Assembly (NCBI GenBank): GCA_026985615.1
Contig: JALSQD010000018.1
Span: 1 to 16,975, forward strand
Reading direction: 5' to 3'
Origin: Thermaceae bacterium
GTDB taxonomy: Bacteria > Deinococcota > Deinococci > Deinococcales > Marinithermaceae
DNA length: 16,975 nt
Under the pieces are notes generated by a model that worked only from the letters and a program-made list of their open reading frames with translations, did not search any database and was not told the DNA's origin. The position numbers were made by a program, and so were the translations under genes. Positions 1 through 6,353 of this stretch are shown here, in pieces. Position 1 is the stretch's first letter; each line of letters opens with the position of its first letter.

Positions 1-498
1 GTTCAAAAAGAGCCGCGCCTGCTCCGGGCTCTTGATGTCGGGCTCGGTCACCAGCTCGATCAGCGGGCTGCCGGCGCGGTTGAAGTCGAGCAGGGTGTGG
101 TCCGCCCCGGTGGGGTGGAGGCTCTTACCGGCATCCTCCTCCAAGTGGACCCGGGTAATGCCGATGCGATCGCCCGCCACCTCGATGGCCCCGCGGGAGC
201 CGATGGGCCGGTCGTACTGACTGATCTGGTAGTTCTTGGGCATGTCGGGGTAGAAGTAGTGCTTGCGGTGGAACTGGGTCCACTCGGGCACCTCGCAGCC
301 GAGCGCCAGCGCAAACATGATGCCATACTCGACGGCCTGGGCGTTGGGTACCGGCAGCACCCCCGGAAGCCCCAGACAGACCGGGCAGACGTGGGTGTTC
401 GGGGGGGCGCCAAAGTAGTCGGCGCTGCAGGAGCAGAACATCTTGGTCTTGGTCTTGAGGTGGAGATGGACTTCCAGCCCGATCACCGGCTCGTACAT
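1..498 (-). CDS. gatB: GatB, aspartyl/glutamyl-tRNA(Asn/Gln) amidotransferase subunit B (N-terminal 166 residues)
   Basis: This subunit of GatCAB converts mischarged Glu-tRNA(Gln) or Asp-tRNA(Asn) to the amidated form in the cytoplasm. GatB binds the tRNA and carries the kinase site. The translation starts MYEPVIGLEVHLHLKTK and reads open to base 1, so the C-terminal two thirds lies outside the window. Visible hallmarks are the GLEVH start, four cysteines (C22, C24, C38, C41) forming the zinc-site pattern found in many GatB proteins, the PNTHVCPVCLGLPG stretch, the HYFYPDMPKNYQISQYD block and the family signature LLDFNRAGSPLIE. The start ATG has no Shine-Dalgarno sequence; a perfect TATAAT ends 7 nt upstream, which suggests a leaderless mRNA. 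The next gene to the right, pepF, is divergent. The family call is very secure; the leaderless start is inference from spacing. Confidence 0.97.
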   Translation of the reverse strand, partial: MYEPVIGLEVHLHLKTKTKMFCSCSADYFGAPPNTHVCPVCLGLPGVLPVPNAQAVEYGIMFALALGCEVPEWTQFHRKHYFYPDMPKNYQISQYDRPIGSRGAIEVAGDRIGITRVHLEEDAGKSLHPTGADHTLLDFNRAGSPLIELVTEPDIKSPEQARLFLN

Positions 499-505
499 AG
501 CCCCG

Positions 506-511
506 ATTATA
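506..511 (-). promoter_or_regulatory. -10 box of a probable leaderless promoter for gatB
   Basis: On the minus strand TATAAT is followed by CGGGGCT and then the gatB ATG, which puts the expected transcription start at or next to the A of the start codon. This geometry is typical of leaderless genes in Thermus and Deinococcus. I see no good -35 hexamer 16-18 nt upstream, because that position falls inside the T-tract of the hairpin at 525-548. Confidence 0.6.
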
Positions 512-524
512 CGGCGGGGGCCAT

Positions 525-548
525 AAAAAAGAGCCCGCTTACCGGGCT
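525..548 (-). terminator. Intrinsic-terminator-like hairpin upstream of gatB
   Basis: Read on the minus strand, a 6-bp stem (AGCCCG/CGGGCT at 548-543 and 537-532) with a 5-nt loop is followed by C and six T residues (530-525). It points towards gatB and lies between gatB and a second promoter-like element at 560-588. No minus-strand gene lies to its right within the window, so it is either a leader terminator/attenuator or the end of a very short transcript. On the plus strand it lacks a T-tract. Confidence 0.6.
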
Positions 549-559
549 TCCTAATTATC

Positions 560-588
560 AATATACCATGGTATGCACTATGCAGCAA
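560..588 (-). promoter_or_regulatory. Sigma70-like promoter with an overlapping palindrome, upstream of the hairpin
   Basis: The minus strand carries TTGCTG (588-583), a 17-nt spacer, and TATATT (565-560). This good -35/-10 pair would start transcription just before the terminator-like hairpin at 525-548. A perfect 12-bp palindrome, ATACCATGGTAT (563-574), overlaps the -10 and spacer and could be an operator. The promoter is inferred from sequence only. Confidence 0.5.
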
Positions 589-678
589 GTCTATGCGTTT
601 TTACCGTCCCGGGCGCGCTTTTTACGCCCTGAAACCGGGGTCACACTCCCCTAAGGCGGCCGCGGTAAGGTAGGTTTC

Positions 679-2460
679 ATGGACGCAACGACCCCCACCC
701 CCCAACGCTGGAGCCTCGAAGACCTGTTTGGCGGACCGCAGTCGCCCGAGTTCAAGCGCGCGCTGGAGGAGCTAGACCGGCGCGCCGAGGCGCTCCAGGC
801 CGTGCGCAACGAGCTAAAACCCGGTTTGAGCCCGGAGCACTTTCTCGAGATCGTGCGCCAGGTCGAGGAGCTATCCGACCTGATGCACCGCGTCTACGCC
901 GCCGCAGGACTGTGGTTCTACGAAGATACCCAGAACCCCGAGGCCCAGGCGCTCTTGGCACGGGTGCGCCAGAAGTCGGCGGAGATCGAGAACCGGACGC
1001 TCTTCTTCGAGCTCTGGTTCAAGAACCTGGAGGACGAAGAGGCCGAACGCCTCATCCAGGCCGCCGGCGAGCGCTACCGCTACTGGCTCGAGCAGATGCG
1101 GACCTGGAAGCCCTACACCCTGAGCGAGGGCGAGGAAAAGGTCGTCAACCTCAAGAACGCCACCGGCCGCAGCGCCCTCGACACCCTCTACGACACCATC
1201 ACCAGCCGCTACAAGTTCACCCTCGAGGTGGACGGTGAGACCAAGACCCTCACCCGCGGCGAACTGATGGTCTTTACCCGCGACCCGCGCCCCGAGGTGC
1301 GCGCCGCCGCCTACCGCGAGCTCTACCGGGTCTACGCAGGAGATGCCCCGGTACTGGCGCAGATCTACCAGAACATCGTTTCCGACTGGAAGAACGAGTA
1401 CCTGGAGGTGCGGGGTTTCGAAAGCGCCATCGCCGTGCGCAACAAGATCAACGACCTGCCCGATGAGGTGGTGGAGACGCTGCTGGCGGTCAGCCGCAAG
1501 AACGCCCCCCTCTTCCAGCGCTACTTCCGCCTCAAGGCCCGGGTGCTGGGGATGGAGCGGCTGCGCCGCTACGACGTCTACGCCCCGGTCACCAAGGCCG
1601 AGAAGCGCTATGGCTACGACGAGGCGCGCCGGATGGTGGACGAGGCCTTCTCCGCCTTCGACCCCCGCTTCGCCGAGCTGGCCGCGCGCGTCTTCGAACG
1701 CGGCCACGTCGACGCCGAGGTGCGCGAGGGCAAAGCCGGGGGCGCCTTCTGCTGGACGCCGGCACCGGGCACCGTTCCCTGGGTGCTGCTCAACTACCAG
1801 GGCCGACCCGACGACGTCAGCACGATGGCCCACGAACTGGGGCACGCCGTGCATGGCATGCTGGCCGGTGAACACCCTGTCTTTACCTTTCACGCCCCTA
1901 TGCCGCTGGCCGAGACGGCCTCGACCTTCGCCGAGATGCTGCTGGTTGACCACCTGCTGGCCACTGAGTCCGACGCCGCGGTGCGCCGCCAGGTCCTCTT
2001 CGACCAGATGGACGGCAACTACGCCACCATCCTGCGCCAGGCCTACTTTGCCCTCTTCGAGATCGAGGCTCACCGGATGATTCCCGAGGGGGCAACGACC
2101 GATGAGCTGAAGGCCGCTTACCGCCGGAATCTAGAAGAGCAGTTCGCAGGTGCGGTAGAGCTGTCAGACGAGTTCGACTGGGAGTGGATCAGTATTCCCC
2201 ACATCTACGGCACGCCTTTTTACGTCTACGCTTACGCCTTCGGCCAACTCTTGGTGCTGGCGCTCTACAAGCGTTACCGGGAGGAGGGCGAGGCCTTCAA
2301 GCCGCGACTCTTCCGCATTCTCGAAGCCGGCGGTACGGTGGCCCCAGCAGAGCTCTTGTCGCGCGAGGGCTTCGACATCACCGCCGCCGACTTCTGGCAG
2401 GGCGGCTACGACGTGATCGCCGAGCTGCTCGAGAAGCTGGAGCAGGAAAGCGAGGCGTAG
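679..2460 (+). CDS. pepF: Oligoendopeptidase F-type zinc metallopeptidase (M3 family)
   Basis: This 593-residue protein is a cytoplasmic peptidase of the PepF/M3B type, which cleaves short oligopeptides during peptide turnover. The zinc motif HELGH is at residues 385-389 in the context STMAHELGHAVHG. The third ligand is probably E412 in PLAETASTFAE, the usual spacing in thimet-type enzymes. There is no signal peptide or membrane segment, and the length is normal for the family. The N-terminal two thirds is acidic and helical, as in PepF. The start at 679 is supported by AAGGTAGG just upstream; the same sequence contains TAAGGT exactly 7 nt before ATG, so a leaderless start is an alternative. 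The gene stands alone, divergent from gatB and convergent with fbcB. The true peptide substrate cannot be read from sequence. Confidence 0.95.
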   Translation: MDATTPTPQRWSLEDLFGGPQSPEFKRALEELDRRAEALQAVRNELKPGLSPEHFLEIVRQVEELSDLMHRVYAAAGLWFYEDTQNPEAQALLARVRQKSAEIENRTLFFELWFKNLEDEEAERLIQAAGERYRYWLEQMRTWKPYTLSEGEEKVVNLKNATGRSALDTLYDTITSRYKFTLEVDGETKTLTRGELMVFTRDPRPEVRAAAYRELYRVYAGDAPVLAQIYQNIVSDWKNEYLEVRGFESAIAVRNKINDLPDEVVETLLAVSRKNAPLFQRYFRLKARVLGMERLRRYDVYAPVTKAEKRYGYDEARRMVDEAFSAFDPRFAELAARVFERGHVDAEVREGKAGGAFCWTPAPGTVPWVLLNYQGRPDDVSTMAHELGHAVHGMLAGEHPVFTFHAPMPLAETASTFAEMLLVDHLLATESDAAVRRQVLFDQMDGNYATILRQAYFALFEIEAHRMIPEGATTDELKAAYRRNLEEQFAGAVELSDEFDWEWISIPHIYGTPFYVYAYAFGQLLVLALYKRYREEGEAFKPRLFRILEAGGTVAPAELLSREGFDITAADFWQGGYDVIAELLEKLEQESEA

Positions 2461-2534
2461 GGCCGGGCACCCGGGACGCGCCCCCTCTCGGGGCGTAGCG
2501 GTGCCAGGATGCGGCGACCGCGATAGCCGATGTT

Positions 2535-2568
2535 GCCGTAGGGGAGGGTTTGAACCCGCCCCTACGGC
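2535..2568. repeat. 34-bp near-perfect palindromic (REP-like) element
   Basis: The element begins GCCGTAGGGG and ends CCCCTACGGC. The inner arms GGGTT and AACCC also pair, leaving only two mismatched pairs across 34 bases. GTAGGGGCGGG-type palindromes of this style are often dispersed intergenic repeats, but I see only one copy here, so the repeat status is inference. It could act as a bidirectional terminator or mRNA 3'-end stabiliser between the convergent genes. Confidence 0.55.
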
Positions 2569-2759
2569 TCTTGGGACCGACGTCCCGACCCCTCCCGGCA
2601 CGGACTCCCGTTGTTGTAAGGACGGCCCTGGATCGGGGCCCGTAGCGCGTGGCCGTGGGGCTCATGCGATTCGGCGCAGGCGCTTCGGGCCCCCCTCCAG
2701 CGCGGGCCCGTTTCCGCGCGCCAGAACACGGCGTAAGCTTTGGCCCGCTCCCAATGCAA

Positions 2760-2782
2760 GGGCCGGGCTCAAAGCCCGGCCC
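2760..2782 (-). terminator. Strong GC hairpin downstream of fbcB
   Basis: A perfect 10-bp stem (GGGCCGGGCT at 2760-2769, AGCCCGGCCC at 2773-2782) has a 3-nt loop. It lies 21 nt past the fbcB stop codon. On the minus strand it is followed by TTGCATT rather than a clean T-run, so it is a weak intrinsic terminator candidate or an mRNA-protecting stem. Confidence 0.5.
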
Positions 2783-2803
2783 CGCCGCAATCAAGAGGGC
2801 GGA

Positions 2804-4060
2804 TCAGGCCTCTTCCAGCTCCCCGGCCTCGCCCTTGGGCGGCTTGCCCCAGTAGGCGATGATAATCAGGTAGCTGGCGATGTAGGTGGCCAGCGTACCG
2901 ATGATGATGATGGCCCAGAGGGTGCCGTTGGAGAAGCCAAACTCCTCCTTCCAGCCCGCCAGGGTGGTGGTGAGCATGAAGGCGAGGAGCGCAAAGGTGA
3001 TGCTCGTGCGCACCGGGTGGCGGGTGGGGAGCTCGAGGTAGCGCTGCTTGGTCTTGCGGGTGTCCACGAAGGGCAGCAGCACGGCCACGAGCCCGAGGAG
3101 GCCAGGAATCAGCACGCCGCCGATGAACTCCGAGTTGATCACGGCGTCACCGGGCAGCGCAATCTTGAAGTCGCCCGGGATGATCTGGAGGATGCCGTAG
3201 ATCCAGAGGAAGTACCAGTCGGGCTTCACCGCGGGCGTGGAGGCCGTGGGCGGCCCAAAGGCCTCGACCGGGTGGGCGATCCAGGTACCGGCGATGAAGA
3301 AGACGACGGCCAGGTAGAGCAGGTAGAGGATCGTCATCATGAAGCCCTGCTGCGGCATCATGGGCACGCCCAGGATCTTGCCCGGCGCCACCTTCTTGGC
3401 GTAGGCGGGCTGGGTGTGCTTCTGCTTGATCATGATCAGCATGTGCAGGCCCAAAAGCGCCATGAGCAGCAGGGGGAACCAGAGCACGTGCAGCGAGTAG
3501 ATGCGCGGGATCGAGTGCATGGTGGGGTACTCCCCGCCAAAGATCACCTTGGAGATCCACTCGCCGATGTAGGGCATCGAGGCCCCGATCCCGTAACCGA
3601 TCTGGGTGGCCGTCACGCTGAAGGCGTCGAAGGGCAGCGAGTAGCCGGTAAAGGCGGTCACAACCGCGACGCCCAGGAGGCCGAGGCCGATGAGCCAGTT
3701 GATCTCACGCGGCTTCTTGTAGGCCCCGGTCACCAGGATACGCAAGAGGTGCAAGAAGGCGGCCGCGATCATGATGTTGGCCGACCAGTGGTGCACACTG
3801 CGCAGTACCGCGCCGAAGGGCAGGGAGTCGATGTAGAGGATCGAGGCGTAGGCCGCGGGGAGCTCGCGCCCCGCCACCTTGATGATGCGCGTGGAAGGCT
3901 CGTAGTTGAAAGACAAGAAGATGCCAGTGAGCACCAGGGTGATGAAGGCGAACATGGTGATCTCGCCCAGGAAGAAGGAGTGGTGCACCGGGAACGCCTT
4001 ACGCAGAAACTTCTTGTTGAAGCGGGTCAAGCTGAGTCGTTCGTCCAACCAACGGTACAT
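2804..4060 (-). CDS. fbcB: Cytochrome b subunit of the cytochrome bc complex
   Basis: This 418-residue polytopic membrane protein carries the two b haems and the quinol oxidation and reduction sites of the bc complex. Haem-ligand histidines are visible: H90 and H104 in the second helix (H-X13-H, after LRSV) and H191 and H206 in the fourth (H-X14-H). The Qo-site tetrapeptide appears as PDWY at 280-283 instead of PEWY. The N-terminal b6-like half and the C-terminal subunit-IV-like half are fused, with hydrophobic segments to about residue 403 and an acidic tail. It is the last gene of the fbcCDFB operon, 9 nt after fbcF; the fbcF stop TAG is part of the Shine-Dalgarno AGGAGG. The X14 spacing in the fourth helix is the b6f-like form. 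Order and content match the Thermus thermophilus operon. Confidence 0.96.
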   Translation of the reverse strand: MYRWLDERLSLTRFNKKFLRKAFPVHHSFFLGEITMFAFITLVLTGIFLSFNYEPSTRIIKVAGRELPAAYASILYIDSLPFGAVLRSVHHWSANIMIAAAFLHLLRILVTGAYKKPREINWLIGLGLLGVAVVTAFTGYSLPFDAFSVTATQIGYGIGASMPYIGEWISKVIFGGEYPTMHSIPRIYSLHVLWFPLLLMALLGLHMLIMIKQKHTQPAYAKKVAPGKILGVPMMPQQGFMMTILYLLYLAVVFFIAGTWIAHPVEAFGPPTASTPAVKPDWYFLWIYGILQIIPGDFKIALPGDAVINSEFIGGVLIPGLLGLVAVLLPFVDTRKTKQRYLELPTRHPVRTSITFALLAFMLTTTLAGWKEEFGFSNGTLWAIIIIGTLATYIASYLIIIAYWGKPPKGEAGELEEA

Positions 4061-4069
4061 GATCCCCTC

Positions 4070-4696
4070 CTAAACGGCGCAGCTTCCCCCTTGGGGCTCG
4101 AGGCCCGCCACCACACCGACCGGGCTCGTGAAGCCGCCGGCGACGACCGGTTTACCCGCTTCTGCGCGGATGGGCAATGCAGGCAGGGGGCGCGGCGGCG
4201 GCCCGCCCACAACCTTGGCCCCGTCGCGCGGGTCGTAGATACCCTTGTGGCAGGGGCAGAGGAACTCGCCCTTGTCGGGCACCCATTCGCTCACCGTGCA
4301 GCCCAGGTGGGTGCAGATGGCCGAGTAGACCACCGTGCCATCAGCCGCGTACTGCGCCGCCTCGGGGCTGAGGTCGCCCGAGTTCAGGCGGATGAGCAGC
4401 ACCAGGTTGTTGCGCTCGCCGCTCTTGACCACGCCCGTCTTGGGGTCCTTGGGGTAGGCCAGCGCGGGCGGCCCGCCCAGGGGCAGGTCGTCGAAGGTGA
4501 TCTCCTGGCCCTTCTTGTTCCCCTCAGCGAAGACGAAGAGGTCGCCTTCCTTGGGGGGCTCGGTCTCGGGCGTGACCTCCTTCTTGGGGTTCAGGCTGGC
4601 GAAGGGCACCAGAATGGAGAGGGTGCCGATGCCGAGCCCCACGCCCACGGTTGCGCCCACGATGGCGCGGCGGGTGGTATCGGGTTGCTTGCTCAT
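4070..4696 (-). CDS. fbcF: Rieske iron-sulfur protein of the cytochrome bc complex
   Basis: This 208-residue [2Fe-2S] protein passes one electron from quinol at the Qo site to cytochrome c. The cluster-binding boxes are CTHLGC (C128, H130, C133) and CPCHKG (C147, C149, H150). C128, H130, C147 and H150 are the ligands, and C133/C149 are the expected disulfide pair. The N-terminus has a Tat-like RR followed by one hydrophobic segment (about 11-33), which acts as a signal anchor with the cluster domain outside the membrane. A proline-rich loop (GGPPPRPLP, 164-172) follows the second box, as is usual. Its ATG overlaps the fbcD stop by one base (TAATG), indicating translational coupling. C206 near the C-terminus is extra to the cluster. 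Confidence 0.97.
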   Translation of the reverse strand: MSKQPDTTRRAIVGATVGVGLGIGTLSILVPFASLNPKKEVTPETEPPKEGDLFVFAEGNKKGQEITFDDLPLGGPPALAYPKDPKTGVVKSGERNNLVLLIRLNSGDLSPEAAQYAADGTVVYSAICTHLGCTVSEWVPDKGEFLCPCHKGIYDPRDGAKVVGGPPPRPLPALPIRAEAGKPVVAGGFTSPVGVVAGLEPQGGSCAV

Positions 4697-5178
4697 TACC
4701 AGGGCACCTCCGAGTGCTCGTCTTCGGCCAGAACCTCATCGTCCACGAAGTGCTTCTTGTAGATGACCAAAAGCAGCGCCATAATCAGGAAGATTCCCGC
4801 GGCCAGCTGCCCCAGGAACGACGACTTGACCGGACCCTCGGTCAGGCCGTAGGCGATGGCGTTCACGAAGACGCCCGAGAGCGCCACCAGAATCAGGGTG
4901 AGGACGATGGTGAGGATTACCGGGGCGACGCCGCCCTCGGCCTCGTGGCGACCCGGGCGCAGCTCGCTGCCCTCGAGGAAGGCCGAGATGTAGCCGATGG
5001 CGCCGTAGAGGAAGAAGACGATACCGAAGGTAATCAGACCCAGCTGGCCCACCGAGAGCTCTTCCGGGGTGTGGCCCAGCAGGTTCTGGATGTGCACCCC
5101 GTCCAGGTAGGCCATGTACCACAGGGCCACCCCGAAGAGGATGCCGAAGAACGGAAGGACCGTGTCGTTACGGTACAT
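4696..5178 (-). CDS. fbcD: FbcD, small four-helix membrane subunit of the bc complex
   Basis: This 160-residue membrane protein has about four hydrophobic helices (roughly 7-24, 43-66, 84-108, 122-142) and an acidic C-terminal tail. No cofactor-binding cysteine or histidine motif is visible. I identify it from position: in T. thermophilus the gene between the cytochrome c and Rieske genes is fbcD, a subunit with no counterpart in mitochondrial or proteobacterial complexes. It may help assembly or hold the c-type subunit. Its Shine-Dalgarno GGAGG overlaps the fbcC stop (TAAGGAGG), and its stop overlaps the fbcF start. The operon position makes the assignment likely; its biochemical role cannot be read here. 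Confidence 0.85.
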   Translation of the reverse strand: MYRNDTVLPFFGILFGVALWYMAYLDGVHIQNLLGHTPEELSVGQLGLITFGIVFFLYGAIGYISAFLEGSELRPGRHEAEGGVAPVILTIVLTLILVALSGVFVNAIAYGLTEGPVKSSFLGQLAAGIFLIMALLLVIYKKHFVDDEVLAEDEHSEVPW

Positions 5179-5187
5179 GCTGCCTCC

Positions 5188-6219
5188 TTACCGCTTGGCC
5201 GCGACCTCGGCCGGGGTCACCGGGCCGAAGTCGTTACCCCAGCTGTTGCGGATGTAGGTGGCCACGGCGGCGACCTTCTGGTCGTCGAGTTGCCCGCCGA
5301 AGCCAGGCATGGTGCCCGCACCGTTAAGAATGCGATCGATCACGAGGTTGGCGTCAGCCAGGTTGGCGTTGCCCGCGAGCGCGGGGAAGGTGCCCAGGCC
5401 CTCGCCGTTCGGCTGGTGGCAGGCGGCGCAGTTGGTCAGGTAGACGGTCTCGCCTTCGCTCATGACCGCCGGGTCCACGGTCGCGGCCGCCTCGGCGGCC
5501 GGCGCCGCGGCGGCCGGCTCGGCCGCGGGCGCGGCCTCCGCGCCACCCAGGCTCGCCAGATAGGCGCGCAGGTCGGCCAGTTCCTTGTCGGTCAGCTGGG
5601 CGAAGGGAGGCATGCCAGCGTTAGTGCCTTCCTTGACGATCTTGTCGAAGGAGGCGGCGTTCTCGACGATGGGGTTACCCGCAAGCGCAGGGCCGAAGGC
5701 CCCCTCGGCGTTGGCGCCGTGGCAGCTCGCGCACTGCGCGGCGAAGAGCTCTTTGCCCGCGGCGGCGTCGCCCTCGACCGCGGCGGCCGCGCCCTCGCCC
5801 GCGGCCTCGACCGCCTGGCCCTTGACCACGTCGGTCACGCTAGGCGAGAAGGCGAAGTAGAACCACACGAGCCCGAGCACGAGGATCGCCGAGACCACGG
5901 CCCCGACGACGGAGAGGCCGCCCTTCGACTTGGGCGCCGCGTAGTCGCCGGTAACGACCTCGAACTCGACCTCACCGCGCACCTGCTGGCCGTCGTCGAT
6001 GCCGTCGATGAAGGGGCTGGGGAGGTTGTCCACCTCGAAGTCGATGATCTCTTCCTCGACCTGGCCGCCCTTGTAGGTGGTGACCACGCGCAGGGTGTGG
6101 GGCCCGTCGGGGATCTGACGGGTGTCCAACTTCACCTTGAAGGGCGGGCTGGTGAGCACCTGCAAAGGCTCTTTCGACTCGTCCAGAAAGACCTCGATCC
6201 GCTCGATGTTCTGATTCAT
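5188..6219 (-). CDS. fbcC: Membrane-anchored di-haem cytochrome c of the bc complex, with N-terminal Ig-like domain
   Basis: This 343-residue protein is the electron acceptor from the Rieske subunit. Residues 1-90 form a beta-rich Ig-like domain with the pattern PDGPHTLRVVTTYKGG. One transmembrane helix follows (about 103-124). Outside are two class I cytochrome c domains: CASCH (163-167) with probable axial Met203 (GMPPF), and CAACH (264-268) with probable Met304 (TMPGF). Ala/Pro/Glu-rich linkers lie at 135-150 and 228-247. There is no cleavable signal peptide, so the Ig-like part should be cytoplasmic if the haem domains are exported. It is the first gene of fbcCDFB. Start choice: AGGAGG and GAGGAG lie upstream of ATG 6219. 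Two CXXCH sites in tandem suggest an internal domain duplication. Confidence 0.93.
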   Translation of the reverse strand: MNQNIERIEVFLDESKEPLQVLTSPPFKVKLDTRQIPDGPHTLRVVTTYKGGQVEEEIIDFEVDNLPSPFIDGIDDGQQVRGEVEFEVVTGDYAAPKSKGGLSVVGAVVSAILVLGLVWFYFAFSPSVTDVVKGQAVEAAGEGAAAAVEGDAAAGKELFAAQCASCHGANAEGAFGPALAGNPIVENAASFDKIVKEGTNAGMPPFAQLTDKELADLRAYLASLGGAEAAPAAEPAAAAPAAEAAATVDPAVMSEGETVYLTNCAACHQPNGEGLGTFPALAGNANLADANLVIDRILNGAGTMPGFGGQLDDQKVAAVATYIRNSWGNDFGPVTPAEVAAKR

Positions 6220-6287
6220 ACGTCTCCTCGCCTCCTGTTGAACTGCGGGTTACGCCTCACGCATGGCATGGCACCAGCGTCCCTGCC

Positions 6288-6293
6288 ATTTTA
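6288..6293 (-). promoter_or_regulatory. Candidate -10 box for the fbcCDFB operon
   Basis: TAAAAT on the minus strand lies about 70 nt upstream of the fbcC start in the 134-bp gap after the preceding operon. The -35 region (TTCGTA, 16 nt upstream) is a poor match. No terminator separates the upstream TIM-barrel gene from fbcC, so some readthrough is possible. Confidence 0.35.
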
Positions 6294-6353
6294 GCCCAGC
6301 AAGGCGCGCTACGAACCCGCATTCAAGAGCAACCCTATCGGCGGCTCCTTAGG

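Larger units (their letters stand above)
2461..2803. other. Gene-free convergent intergenic region between pepF and fbcB
   Basis: These 343 bases separate the 3' ends of pepF (plus) and fbcB (minus). I find no credible gene. The region holds three inverted repeats: a small GC stem (CGCCCC/GGGGCG at 2479-2484 and 2490-2495) just after the pepF stop, the 34-bp palindrome at 2535-2568, and the hairpin at 2760-2782. None has a convincing T-tract, so termination may be Rho-dependent or rely on stem strength alone. Confidence 0.6.

Noticed and set aside
871..2073. A 400-codon minus-strand open frame within pepF
   Set aside because: pepF on the other strand has an intact HELGH active site across this region; the antisense frame shows no motif.
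2545..2560. A tRNA T-arm suggested by GGTTTGAACCC
   Set aside because: No acceptor stem, D-arm or anticodon arm can be built around it; the sequence is explained by the 34-bp palindrome.
2501..4762. A 753-codon plus-strand open frame opposite the bc operon
   Set aside because: It is antisense to fbcB and fbcF, rich in His, Gln, Arg and Gly, matches no family and has no ribosome-binding site; it is a by-product of high GC content.
4651..6294. A 547-codon plus-strand open frame opposite fbcD and fbcC
   Set aside because: Antisense to genes with clear haem and membrane signatures; composition is noise-like with long Arg/Gly/His runs.
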